Shown: positions 41,101 to 51,798 of the stretch, piece by piece
Position numbering within the stretch: position 1 is the first letter of the stretch
Layout of the letters: each line of letters begins with the position of its first letter
Assembly (NCBI GenBank): GCA_963924555.1
Contig: OZ004582.1
Span: 4,650,001-4,714,000, forward strand
Source of the DNA: Crambe crambe
Lineage: Eukaryota > Porifera > Demospongiae > Poecilosclerida > Crambeidae
Direction of reading: 5' to 3'
DNA length: 64,000 nt
Made by a program: the position numbers and the translations under genes
Notes under the pieces: model-generated
The model's database searches: none
What the model saw: the letters and a program-made list of their open reading frames with translations, nothing else
What the model was told of the DNA's origin: nothing

Positions 41101-42777
41101 TTAAATTAGAGCAGACTTCTGCATGGTAATTAGGTATGGAGAGTTGTAGAATGTTCCATTGCTACCATATGGTCGTACCATTGTCTTACAATCTCCTCAC
41201 AAAAAAAAGTTGTGCAGCTCATAATCATTGTTTACTATGCCCTCAGGCCAACGGCAACCATATCGAAAGTGATGGCTCTATCCCGGTAAGTGCTTAATCT
41301 TAGTTCATCCTGTCATAGTGCTGCCGACTACAGCAGTGCTCAGATTAGTAATTTGAAGTGCAAGGAAGCTATGTCCTTGCACTTCAAAATGGTCCTAATA
41401 TCTGATGAAGTTTTTAAAGTGATATCACAGATGTTGAAATGGCCTCCGGATTGAGGAGGTAACCTTGATGGTGAATTAATATTCCAGAGGGATTGCAAAA
41501 GTGTCATAGAATAGTGTAAGCTACAGTGGAACTTCTAAATAAATGTGGATTTTGGGATTGTGACAACTGCAATTTGGCCTGACGACATCAGATGATGTCA
41601 GACCATTACAGTGGAACCCTAAATATGGGGTGAACTCCCTGAAATACAAAAAAACCTCTTATGATCTTTATGGCAATTAATGGTTGCAATGAGGGTTATG
41701 TACCTTTGGTACTTTGTAGGTTTAGAGATCAAGGGCTTAATCAATGCATAAAAATAGAGTGTTTACTTACATAGCTCCCAAAAGTAGTTACAATCTATAA
41801 CTTTTATCTGGAGCTTTGGGAAGGAAAAAGAAAAGATAACCAAAACAACAACAAAAACATGTAAGTAAAGGCAATTAGATCCTGCAGGTTAATGGGAATA
41901 GTAGTCTCTATGTATCTCCAACTCACCAATATAATCATCTTCAATTTGTGTCATGCCCAGCCCAAGGATCATAGAAGCTTTAAATTATGATAGAGTTTGA
42001 GTATGCTACAACCCACCTATGCACAGGCAAGGGGGCAGTGCCATGGTTTGGCACTGGTAGCTAGGAGCAAGCTGACATGCAGAAAGCCCCCCATGCTGTA
42101 AAGGAAGTTTTCTTTTTTATGCTGCCACCAATGCTTGTTGGGTTTGAAATGTGGAATGTAGTCAATATCACATACAATGTGGTCAATGAATAAACATTAA
42201 TGAAGCAGCTAGCATAAAAGACTAGTTGGTTTACATCAACTAAGTGTTGGAAAAGGTATGTGGTAATGTAGTTAGACACCTCGGCCAATGGTATTTAGGG
42301 CCTTTGGGTTTCTAAATACTGTAATTACAATAAATTCTGTCTGCTCATAACCACATAAAGCATAAAGTCAGGTTGGCCTGATTCCTGGTTTTTCATGTAC
42401 ATGTAGGATGATCCAGTAGCATCGCTCCCAATGAGGTTAGATGATCCAGAAGAAACAAATTATGAGGTAATTTTTTAACAATTGTCTCATAAAAATAATA
42501 GCTGACATTAACAGTGATAGTTGGTGAGTGAAGTGAGCACTTCCATGCTGTCTTACCTATGTAAAGAAACATGCACTTCGAGACAGGAGTACACTGCTTC
42601 ACTCTGCCAATTGAATATGTTACATGAACATACCCTAGTTGTGATATTACATTTTTTTCTCTTCAGCGTCTTCAGGGTATTATTTCGGAAATATCTGAAG
42701 GAATATTTGGATTTTTTCATGATAAAGGACTCCTGAAGGAAGGTATTTGGTCCCCTGGCATTTTCATTATTTGTTAA
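35132..42777 (+). CDS. Receptor 2b: Ig-FN3 single-pass membrane protein
   Basis: Exons are 35132-35207 (signal peptide), 36226-36522 (Ig-like), 36788-37111 (FN3), 37920-37999 (TM), then tail exons 38730-38762, 39516-39560, 39831-39866, 40139-40183, 41247-41285, 42407-42466 and 42667-42777 (TAA). This gives about 381 residues. The Ig and FN3 exons are close copies of those of 2a (VCASERITLYC, VIIICAD, YTLSWDKP). The TM is a Gly/Val/Ile run. The tail is highly charged, with exon pairs that look duplicated (EKDKDVSRK and EEGKDVSQS). As in 2a, the last exon has a conserved internal donor (GAAG|gtattt at 42,742). Splicing from it to 43,891-43,925 keeps frame and ends LQFSKEE. I cannot tell which end is used. 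An upstream ATG (35,110) is closed at once by a stop. Role as for 2a: surface recognition, inferred. Confidence 0.8.
35587..35862. mobile_element. 276 bp TAGTCTC-family element with shortened right end
   Basis: Left end TAGTCTCACGTAGCCAGACC; the right end stops at AAAGGGTCTG without the outer 13-14 bases seen at 24,944. A perfect 9 bp duplication GGTGGCACC flanks it. It is a relative of the nested element at 23,629 and lies in intron 1 of receptor 2b. Confidence 0.75.
37150..37240. repeat. Fragment of the AACCCTCAGC repeat family
   Basis: TTAACCCTCAGCACATAAAC is followed by a CTGT-rich run, matching the left end of the element at 7,587. It lies in the FN3-TM intron of receptor 2b. No right end was found. 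Confidence 0.5.
37413..37548. repeat. Perfect 68 bp tandem duplication
   Basis: Two back-to-back copies of a 68 bp unit (starts AAATACGAATTATTATTTCC, ends GCGATTAGAATTC) at 37,413-37,480 and 37,481-37,548 show no difference by eye. The duplication must be recent. It is intronic in receptor 2b. Confidence 0.95.
38443..38600. mobile_element. 158 bp MITE, copy 1
   Basis: Ends GTGACAGTCGAGGGTAGAAA and its mirror, with a 4 bp duplication AATT. By eye it is identical over all 158 bases to the copy at 50,971-51,128. It is intronic in receptor 2b. Confidence 0.95.
38833..39238. mobile_element. Pogo/Tigger-like MITE
   Basis: TACAGTCGAACCTTGGTTAT at the left and TACTGAGGTTCGACTGTA at the right, with TA on both sides and TTATCCAGA repeats inside each end. 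This is the Tc1/mariner-pogo pattern. No transposase is present; it contains a G-run. It lies in a receptor 2b intron. Confidence 0.8.
40240..40380. repeat. Remnant of GTGGAACCTC-type element
   Basis: TATAGTGGAACCTCTAAATG and two AAAGTGTCCTGATTAG repeats match the ends and interior style of the element at 17,490. The right end is not clear. It lies in a receptor 2b intron. Confidence 0.45.
40456..40694. repeat. AACCCTC(T/A)GCGC family copy
   Basis: GAAGTGCTAACCCTCTGCGC at the left faces ACATGCGCAGAGGG at the right, with CAGA repeats before the right end. It is the same family as 7,587-8,178. It lies in a receptor 2b intron. Confidence 0.5.
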
Positions 42778-45224
42778 TTTGCAGAGTGGAAAATAACTGG
42801 TTTCATTTGCCAAGTCAAATGTCCAACCAAAATGTCTGATTAAAATATCTGGTCAAATCAGGACAATGGGTCATTTGATCAGCAACAAATGTCCTTATCC
42901 AGACAGTTATTTTCTGCTTTGTTGTTTAATATGACACATTGACTAATGCCATATTTAATACTGCACACAAAGCACCAAATTGTGATTCCCAGAACCCTTT
43001 AAAATTATAGTTTCTAGCCTTTATTTTTATCAGACTACATTACCTGTTAGGCCTTCATGTGAGGGGAGGGGGGTGAGATCCTATTAAGGGATGAATGCCT
43101 CCCCCCTCCAAGTGAAGCCCTGCCCTGCCCATGTCCTGTAGTTTTAAGTGTCTCGGTTTCTGTATTCCAAGCATACTTACTGTGATCTCATCTCATTCCC
43201 ATTCCTTTCAATTCTCCCAGAATATGAACGTCTGCTTATCAAGAAGAAATCTTGACAGGTTGGTTAATTTAAAGCATATTGGAAAAGGTAGTGATAGGAT
43301 TATGACATACACACATACCAGTGGATAATTTTGCTTTAGTTATGTAGTTAAATTTTCAAAGATCCATGAACATTTACTCCACAAAAATTTCCCACTAAAT
43401 GTAATAATTGTAGAATCAAGAATCAAGAAGTGTTTGGCTAATTTGTACTGTATCACGAAAATATCCTGCTATAATGGGAATTCATTGAGCAGTAGTTTGA
43501 TTACTGTAGCAGAGCTGTGGGAACCTTCTAGTAGGATTAGGGTATTGTATTAGCTAGCTACAATTATTATAGCTATATAATGACTCAGCTAGTGTTGATT
43601 TTTCTCCATAGCTACTATAGCTATACTGCTAATATAAATGATGGGAGTGTGGAGTATATAGATTTGAATGATCGGTCAACTAGCACAATCTCAACACATC
43701 CAAGTGTTAGGATCTAGTTATATGCATGTATGGCACTAGAGTGCCGAGACCACCATAAAATTAATTGTGGACTCAAACAATGAAAATTAAGCCAATACCA
43801 AGCATAAAGATAATAGCTATAAGTTATTAACTATAGCAGTATCTGCCTGCATGAACAGTATTCAAGAACATTTCTTATTGTTATCTTTAGGTATAGGGTC
43901 ACTCCAGTTCTCCAAGGAAGAATAATTGCTAGCAAAAAACATGTAGCTAATTCAACAGTTCTTGTCAAAAGAGCAATTATTATTTTTTATATACCTCTCT
44001 GTGTGTTTAGTATATGAATTAAAGCTACAATGCATATCCTAATAATCATAGGGTAGTCAAAAATGAATGATAGCACAACATTTATAAATGATGTGCTACA
44101 TCGTCCTGTAGTTCCAGTTTTTCTTAGGCTGGGAGTAATTCTGTATAAAGCTGCCTTGGAGCACTGCTGTAGCTATGTCTGCATGTTGTTTGTTACTATA
44201 TAAAACATGTAAATGAAGGGATAACTAGTTGGAGTTGGAACAAACAAGGACTGAATGGATGAGATAATGCAGATTTCACCTAGTGATCGATTTAAAAATA
44301 TGCATTATGGGAGACAGTAAGGTAAAACAGAGAGAGTATTACTTTGATGTGGTTTTTATTGTCATCTAGCAACACAGATGAGAACGAATATCATTTCTAG
44401 AGAAAGATAAACCTTTATATCTATTCAATAGGATCTAGGAAACAACATTGAAAGTGATGTAGAGATTACTGCATGATAAGAAATAATTATGTAGCTCAGC
44501 ATAGCAACATTGCTGCAGTTCCATATGCTTATAATGTGTTTGTGAATTGATTAGAATAACATCATATCAGGAGAACAAGAAAAATACATGACTAAATAGG
44601 CCAAGAAATATACTTTTTTCATGATGACCAGATGAAATGTGGCCAACTACATATAGGACATTGCTAACATAGGGTAAACTAACTTCACCCACCCCAGCCC
44701 CATTATTTATTAAGTTCATGGAAACTTATGCTAACAAACTTATACCTATGCATGCAGGACAAAATTAAGACTCACTGTCCCATTTATAGAAGCACAGTAC
44801 ACTTCTACAAGAGAAGCCACTAACTATACATATTCTTCAGGGAACACTAGTCTTGTCAATAAAATCCGAATTTTGCATGTGTGCCATGCATGGCTGTAGC
44901 TATTGGGTTTAGCCCATCGTGTATGGTACACTTCAAAATTGTATGGGTTATGATTTTTGGGTGCTGGAATAATAATATTCTGTGCAAATGCTTCGAACAA
45001 CTGATATAATACAAAGTGCACCTGTTACTTGGGCTTAACTACCTGTGATATTAGTTGGACATTATTGAATAGAACACCATTCCAAACTTTCTGGATTCGA
45101 AAACTATAAGCTGTCATTAAGGGTAGATATACCTATGCTCATGTGCATGCTATAGGTAATAAAAATGATGATTTTCTAAACTCCATCATTATAGCCAGCA
45201 GGTTTGCTCTGTATATTAAGGAAA
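42778..45224. other. Intergenic region between receptor 2b and copy C
   Basis: The region holds the candidate last exon of 2b (43,891-43,925) and a minus-strand relic of a CCP-receptor last exon (44,085-44,150). From about 44,341 on it carries flanking DNA that is repeated before copies D and E (TGTCATCTAGCAACA; AATCCGAATT(T/G)TGCATG). 42,930-43,200 is also repeated near 47,925-48,130. Confidence 0.6.
44085..44150 (-). pseudogene. Relic of a CCP-receptor last exon (A')
   Basis: On the plus strand GCTACATCGTCCTGTAGTTC and TTCTTAGGCTGGGAGTAA match, base for base with few changes, the complement of gene A's tail exon (GCTACATTGTCCTTTAGTTC, 16,478 on). The rest of the exon is not recognisable. 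The relic sits downstream of 2b in the same inverted order as A behind 2a, so it marks a duplicated gene pair whose second member has decayed. Confidence 0.75.
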
Positions 45225-47396
45225 ATGGCACAATTGCATGCTGTATTGACTATCCTGCTGATCTATTGGACAGCTAGCTGTAAGTTAATGTATTATTCTG
45301 TATGTTTAGTTATAAGTTAGCTAGTATGCTGCTGACCTGTATCACCATGATGAACTAGAGTCTAGAAGTCAGTAATAATCTCCTTACAAAATGCACCAAC
45401 AATGAACATGGAAGTCTCCACTGTAGCATCTATAGCTAGTTTATGTACACGACTATGATCATTGATTACTGCTATATAGTGTCTTGCTAGATGAACTGAA
45501 TATTCAAAGAGGTTTTTAGGTCTTATCAAGTCACTCTTCATGGTGCAAAATTTAACAGTGCATGGGACTCTGAAATACAGCCATGCAGACTTAACAAAAT
45601 AGCTAGTGCAATGGTGTGTCCAATGGTGGACTGGTTGATGGGTTGTTGAATTGGTACTCTTCTACTCCTCTGTCCCTATCACTTCTGAAAACAACTACGA
45701 GTAGAGGAGTTAACTAGTGCATAATGTGTTGTCAGCTTTTTGTTTCTTTTTAAAAACAATCAGTAGTTATTGATTCAATTACTTCGATTGAACATGGCCT
45801 ATAGCTTATTAGAGGAATAGCTACACTGATAGAGTGATTGAAGTTGTTATGTTACAGTGAATTTAGAAATGCTGCTGCAGTAAGTGACCATTAATTTTGA
45901 TTCTGGTGCATATATAGCTATCACTATTTCATAATATTATTCTATCACATACATAATTATAGAAAAACTTCAATGCTATTTGCAGCTTCACAATATGAAC
46001 TTATGGCAGAGTGATAAATTTGTATGATAAACAAAGGCATACGTATACCTTAGCTATTAAGGGAAGTTTTGATAACTAACCAAATGAAAACAAAAACTTG
46101 CATGTTAGATATTAGCTATAGTTTTGGAGGGCCAATTGCTGGGATGAAAACAATTGGTATGTATCTATGGAAAAAACACAGCAACAGTTAACAACATGAG
46201 GAATATTATGCCTCAAATGAACTACCCAACTCAAGAATTGACTCCATTTCGTCTGGGAAGGATGCCTCCCTTCACCACAGATGATGGTGTATTTACATTC
46301 AGAACAGTGTCTTATACTAGTTCCGCTATGGAACTAGTGACTACTGTTAGTGCGAATGTCAGAGAGGGACTAGATGGAACTATGGTGCAATGTCTTGAAT
46401 TTGTGTCAGGAGAGACCATGAAGGAAACTGCAATCATAAAAGTTATATACAGGTGATTGTCCAAAAATAGAGAGCTATCCCATGTGAATTGATACATACA
46501 GTAGCTACTGTACTATTGGGAGGGCTAGATTACAGCTATTAATGTGTCCTGGACACAACAGGATGGTGCTGACTACGACATCTTCATTAGTCCACCTATT
46601 CCATATATGTAGTAATGCTTCAAGGACTAGCATAATTATACCCAATGTCCTCTTCAATGTCACTGTAGTGGCTCACAGATGTCATGGCAGCTACACTTCA
46701 TCTGCCACACTGAATTACAGTGAGTCTAATCAGAATGGTCAGCAGCTGTGATTACTTATCACTGACTTGTAGTTAGCAGTGTACAATTCTTCCAGAAACC
46801 TTCCATATTCATGTAGGTCACTGTATCTTCCCCTCCATCGATCCAAGTTTGAGATTCTTAACTGATGTTGTGGGTGTGGCATCAGCTCCTGAAGGCACTG
46901 TCATCTCATTCACATGCAATAATGAAAATCAAGTGTTGAATAGCATATTAAGGGTACGTAGGTGGAGTCCAAATATTGATGGTGTCATGTGCAGAGGTGA
47001 GTAGCTCTTTATCCTCATCATGTATGGAATGGTTGAGCATTCCTATTCCAGGGGAGTGTATTTGGTGATGGTGTAGTGATCATAGATGATGACTTGAATG
47101 CTACATCTGAAGGATCTTACTTTGACTTCACTTGTGCTGATGGTTTGAGTCCCACTGCTATCATCAGAACTATCTGTTCTCAGAATGGGTCCTGGGATCC
47201 AGATCCTGCACACGCCATATGTGTCAATACTAGTGCTAATCCCACCACTGGTAAAACTCCTCCTCCAGTGTCAACATTAACCATACTGACTGCGGTATTG
47301 CATTTTTTATCGTGGGACTGGTTGGTGGGATTGCTTGTTGTTCTCTAGTCACATATTGCTGTAATAGAGATGAACACAACCCATTGGTATAGCTAT
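45225..47396 (+). pseudogene. Receptor C: decayed Ig-FN3-CCP-CCP copy
   Basis: The signal-peptide exon is intact (45225-45279, MAQLHAVLTILLIYW). The Ig-like exon has lost its first third: intron sequence joins directly to exon sequence at about 46,200, removing the acceptor and the first core Cys region. The FN3 exon (about 46,515-46,719) lacks its start and carries an internal length change near 46,610. CCP1 (46,819-46,995) has lost the segment with its third Cys. CCP2 (from about 47,052) is shortened and meets a stop at once. The TM segment is frameshifted, and the tail ends early at DEHNP. These breaks make it a pseudogene of the host's own receptor family. Sequence is closest to D and E. 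Confidence 0.85.
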
Positions 47397-49262
47397 ATAT
47401 AATTATAGTGAAACCTGTCTAATCTGAGACCACCCCTCTATTAAGGCCACTCCACCATATCCCAACAGTATGGAATGCCCCAACAAAACTTGTTTACTGC
47501 ATTTTTTTCATAGCTCTTTAATTCTGGAATGAACATTAAATCTTGATCAATGATGGCATGCAAGAGACTGTCAATGGTGTGCTCCAGAGTTAGTAATCGA
47601 TATCTTCCTTGATCTGTGTATAGAATCTGTTCAGTTTGCTCAGTAGGTGTCATGTTGGATAGCAGTGATAACATGATTGAAACCACAGTGAAAATCCTAC
47701 ATTCATTGGTACATAATAAATTCTGATGCAGAACATGTGCAGAGGAAGAAAGGCTGACCAGAAATTGCAATTGGTGAAGATCAGTTTCTCTACCTTATGG
47801 AACAGGGTTTTCATATCAAAGATAATTTCATATATCACCAGTTAATAAGTATACCATAATAAAGGAAAAAATATTTGTTCTAAATAAAAAAGAAAAATAG
47901 GGGTGTAATATGACACGCTCAGTACCAAATTGTGATTCCCAAACCCTTATAGTTTCTGGCCTTTGTTTTTATCAGATTACATTACCTGTTAGGCTTTCAT
48001 GTTAAGGGGAAGGTAAGATCATATCAAGGGATGAATGCCTCCCCCCTCTAAATTCAGCTTCTGTAGACAGTAGTCCATGCATACTGTCTCATCTCACCCC
48101 CCACTCCCTTTACAGAGACAGTGAGCAACTGCCAGAGACAGCGAGCAACTATACCAGAGACAGTGAGCAACTCAAAGAGACAGTGAGACAAGATGTGTCG
48201 TGAGTCTTACATCCAGGAGTAGCCAGAATATTACTTTAATGTGGTTTTTATTGTCATCTAGCAACATACATGATAATGAACTTGTCCCAATGTCATTTCT
48301 AGAAAACGATAAAATTAGAATAACAACCTTTATGTATTCAACAGGAAACAACATTGAAAGTGATGTACAGATTACTGCATGATAAGCTCAGCATAGCAAC
48401 GTTGCTGCAGTTCAACAGGAGAAAATAGGCCAAGAAACTTTATTTATGATGACCAGATGAAATGTGGCCATTGCATATAACCAGACATCACCCACCTCAG
48501 TCCCGTCCCATTATAACCTTTTTTGTTAAGTTCATAGAAACTTATGCTAACAAACTTACCTATGCATGCATGATAAAATTAAGATTCACTGTCCATCTAT
48601 GGAAGCACAGTAGATACTCTAAGAGAAGTCATGAACTAGCTATACATATTCTTCAGGGATACTACTGGGGGGGGGGGGCTCCACAGGGGGGGGGGGGGGG
48701 GGCAAAGGGGCAATTGCCCCTCCAACTTTCAAACATTATATATACATAATCACACATTTACACATCCTTGGATGTTCACTCAGTGTCGTCAAAATTATCA
48801 GTCACTAATAATATTAGTTGGTGCAGTCAAAAAAGTGGGCATGGCCAGGGAGAAACTCTTTTTGCCCCCCCAACTTCAAGTACCTTCCTCCCCCCTGTAC
48901 TAGCTATAGTTTTGTCAACAGAATCCGAATTGTGCATGTGTGCCATGCATGGGTTTAGCCCATCATGTATGGTGTACGCTTCAAAATTGCATGGGTTATG
49001 ATTTTATAGGTGCTGGAATAATAATATTCTGTGCAAATGCTTCGAAAAAGGTGCACCTGTTAGCTACCTGCGATAGCTAGTATAGTTGGACATTATTGAA
49101 TAGAACCCCGTACCAAACTTACTGGATTCAAAAGACTGGGAAGAGCTATACAGCTTGTGTACAGAACTATAGGCTGTTGTCAATGGTAAAGGGTTGATGC
49201 AGAGTAGATATACCTGCTAGGTAATAAAAGTATCATTATAGCTAGCAGGTTTGCTCTGTATA
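47397..49262. other. Duplicated flank between C and D
   Basis: No gene is supported. 47,860-47,910 is one end of the palindromic family seen at 11,908. 47,925-48,130 copies the region behind receptor 2b (42,930-43,200). From 48,239 to the D signal peptide the DNA parallels 44,341-45,224. Four units of about 24 bp with GAGACAGTGAGCAACT lie at 48,114-48,190. G-runs lie near 48,665-48,710. Confidence 0.65.
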
Positions 49263-49607
49263 ATGGCACAATTACATGCTGACTTGACTATCCTGCTGAT
49301 CTATTGGATAACTAGCTGTAAGTTTATGTATTATTCTGCATGTTTAGTTATATGAACTATAGTCTAGAAGTCACTATTATAATCTACTTACAAAATGCAC
49401 CAACATGGAAGTCTCCACTGTAGCATAACTATCTAGCTAGTTTATGTACACGATGAAGGATGTAGCTAGCTATACATGTATAATAACTTGCTATCACTGT
49501 TATAGCGTCTTGCTAGATGAACTGAAAATCCAAGAAATTTTTAGTCACTCTTCATGGTGCAAAATTTAACAGTGGGACTCTGAAATACGCAGGAGTAGAG
49601 GAGTTAA

Positions 49608-50648
49608 AGGGTAACTGACATGAAAAAATTATTTCTCAGTTTATTACATTTTTGGGTTGTTTTGTATGCCTACATTACTGGGAAGAAATATGAGAAGCAT
49701 TGGTGGAAGTCTCACTGAGAAAATAGCAGTAGAAGTTGGCCATTTCATTTATATCCTGTTTGGGGCGGGGCTTACTTGTGATGTCATAGAGGGAACTCAT
49801 TGTACAATCTCTATTGCAAATAATACAAATGTTGGAGTCTGTGTTTCACATAAGGTTTGATACTTCCATTCCAAAGTTTGCACTAACAAATGCTAGGGTA
49901 TGTTAAAGGCTGTAACAAAATTTAAAGTCCATGCCTCTGATCAAAGGTGAGCTATCCTTCACTACATACAAGATGTAAAAACAGGCTTTCTGAGCTGAGG
50001 CCAATCTAAGTATGCTGTAGGTAGGGGGCTAAAAGTCTTAGATAGACTTACTGGAGTATGTGTGAGCTGTCTTAGATATGTGTGAGCTATACAGCACAAA
50101 GATGATGCCTAATGGCTAGGCTAGCTGGCTAGTCAGCTTGTATGCTTAGTTTGACAACCAGTAGGTATGATGCCTTGTGCTGTATAGCTCACACATGCTC
50201 CAGTAAGTCTATCTGAGAATTCTAGCCCCCTACCTACAGCATGATAAGCTGGTCATCAGGTCTGAGAGCTTGTTTCTACATTTTGAAGTGATTCTTTGGA
50301 TATCTCACCTTTGGTAATAGTCATGAACTTCAAATTTTGGTATAACTTTTAGCATACTCTAAGATTAACTTGTGCAAAGTTTGGAGGGAATACACTGAAC
50401 CATGTGTGAAATACAGATTCCAGCATTTGTATTATTTTCAATAGAGATTGTACAATGAGTTCCCTCTATGACATCACAAGTAAGCCCCGCCCCAAACAGG
50501 ATGTAAATGAAATGGCCAACTTCTACTGCTATTTTCTCAGTGAAACTTCAACCAATGCTTGTCATATTTCTTCCCAGTAATGTAGGCATACAAAACAACC
50601 CAAAAATGTAATAAACTGAGAAATAATTTTTTCATGTCAGTTACCCTT
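49608..50648. mobile_element. 1.04 kb palindromic element with TTAA duplication
   Basis: Ends AGGGTAACTGACATGAAAAA and its mirror are flanked by TTAA on both sides (49,604-49,607 and 50,649-50,652). The arms are about 480 bp each, diverged, with a short centre near 50,110-50,160. The paralogous block before copy C shows the empty site GAGTTAACTAGTGC near 45,710. TTAA targets are typical of piggyBac and Kolobok elements; no transposase is present to choose between them. It lies in intron 1 of receptor D. Confidence 0.92.
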
Positions 50649-50970
50649 TTAACTAGTGCATAATGTGTTATCTTATTACTTTAGCTTTTTATTTCTTTTT
50701 AAAAACAATCAGTAGTTATCCATTGAAAATGCCCTATAGCTTATAGGAATTTTCAGAGGAGTATATACACTGATAGAGTGATCAAAGTTGTTAAGTAGCT
50801 ATGCTACAGTGAATTTAGAAATGCTTCTGCAGTAAGTGCCCATTAACCTTATACGTAGTATTAAGGTAAGTTTAGATAACTAGCTAGTAACAACTCGCAT
50901 GTTATTAGCTATAGTTTTGGAGGGCCAATTGCTAGGGAAGGTAGCTACATTTTGGGATTTGTATGTATCT

Positions 50971-51128
50971 GTGACAGTCGAGGGTAGAAATCAAACTTTA
51001 TTCACGTTTTAATTAAAGTTTACTTTTGTCATGACTGATGCTTTACAATAAAATTTTCTGCCTTTCGAACTTTCTTTTTCAAAAGTAGAAAGCGTGAATA
51101 AAATTTGATTTCTACCCTCGACTGTCAC
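50971..51128. mobile_element. 158 bp MITE, copy 2
   Basis: By eye identical to 38,443-38,600, with a 4 bp duplication ATCT. The empty site GTATGTATCTAT is preserved before copies C (46,159) and E (56,964). It lies in intron 1 of receptor D. Confidence 0.95.
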
Positions 51129-51183
51129 ATCTATAGAAAAAATACAGCAACAACAACATGAGGGTCCTGATGCATTTCATTTA

Positions 51184-51798
51184 TAGTCTGGCATAGCAGC
51201 GACCCTTACCAACCCAAGGGAAGAAAAAGGGTCTGGGGATATTAGCATCAACGACTTGTGTCTCACGTCAAGATTTTGACGTGACCAATCAGATCGCTTG
51301 ATGGATGCATTTTTGTGACATACACATGATGTATAATAATGAACGCGCAGCCTTTAAGCTTTTCAATGCTCAAGGCCGATTGCAGAGACATGGATTGTAT
51401 AGGCTGCGGTGAGCTCACGCAGAAGGGATTTAGAAGAATCATATCTGACTCCACAGACATTCTTCCTATGTGGGAGGAAGCATTGAAGAAAATTTGGAAG
51501 AGACAAGGGCCAAGAAGATGATAGATTTATGTAGAAAATGCTTTAATAGCTATGTCAAAGTTAAGAAAGAACTAGAGGTATCTAGTCAAAGTTTTAATAT
51601 AGCTATCTAGTTATATTTAGCAACTTCACTACAGGTCATCCACCAGAATTGAGCAAGGCACTTGATGCACGCAAAATTATGATTATACTGTGCACGTGAT
51701 AATCTTGTTGTAAATTAACGTTCCTGGAATTCCAAAGTGACAAGTCGTTGATGCTAATGTCCCCAGACGTTGGTAAGGGTCGCTGCTATGCCAGACTA
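51184..51798. mobile_element. 615 bp TAGTCTGG element with ZAD-like relic
   Basis: Ends TAGTCTGGCATAGCAGCGAC and GCTGCTATGCCAGACTA, with matching inner parts (GACCCTTACCAAC; GTTGGTAAGGGTC). Flanks read TTCATTTA and TTCATTTTA, a 9 bp duplication with one base lost, against the empty site at about 57,012-57,025 before copy E. It is a non-autonomous member of the 9 bp duplication group and lies in intron 1 of receptor D. Confidence 0.85.
51339..51600 (+). pseudogene. ZAD-like exon relic in MITE
   Basis: A frame gives MDCIGCGELTQKGFRRIISD and reaches a stop at 51,521. The overlapping frame continues LCRKCFNSYVKVKKELE. The C-x2-C / C-x2-C layout matches the ZAD-like exons at 25,397 and 27,475. 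It is broken and isolated from any DUF6589 segment. Confidence 0.65.

Noticed and set aside
49657-49860. 67-codon frame in the arm of the TTAA element
   Set aside because: It has no motif and is mirrored in the other arm; chance frame in a hairpin.
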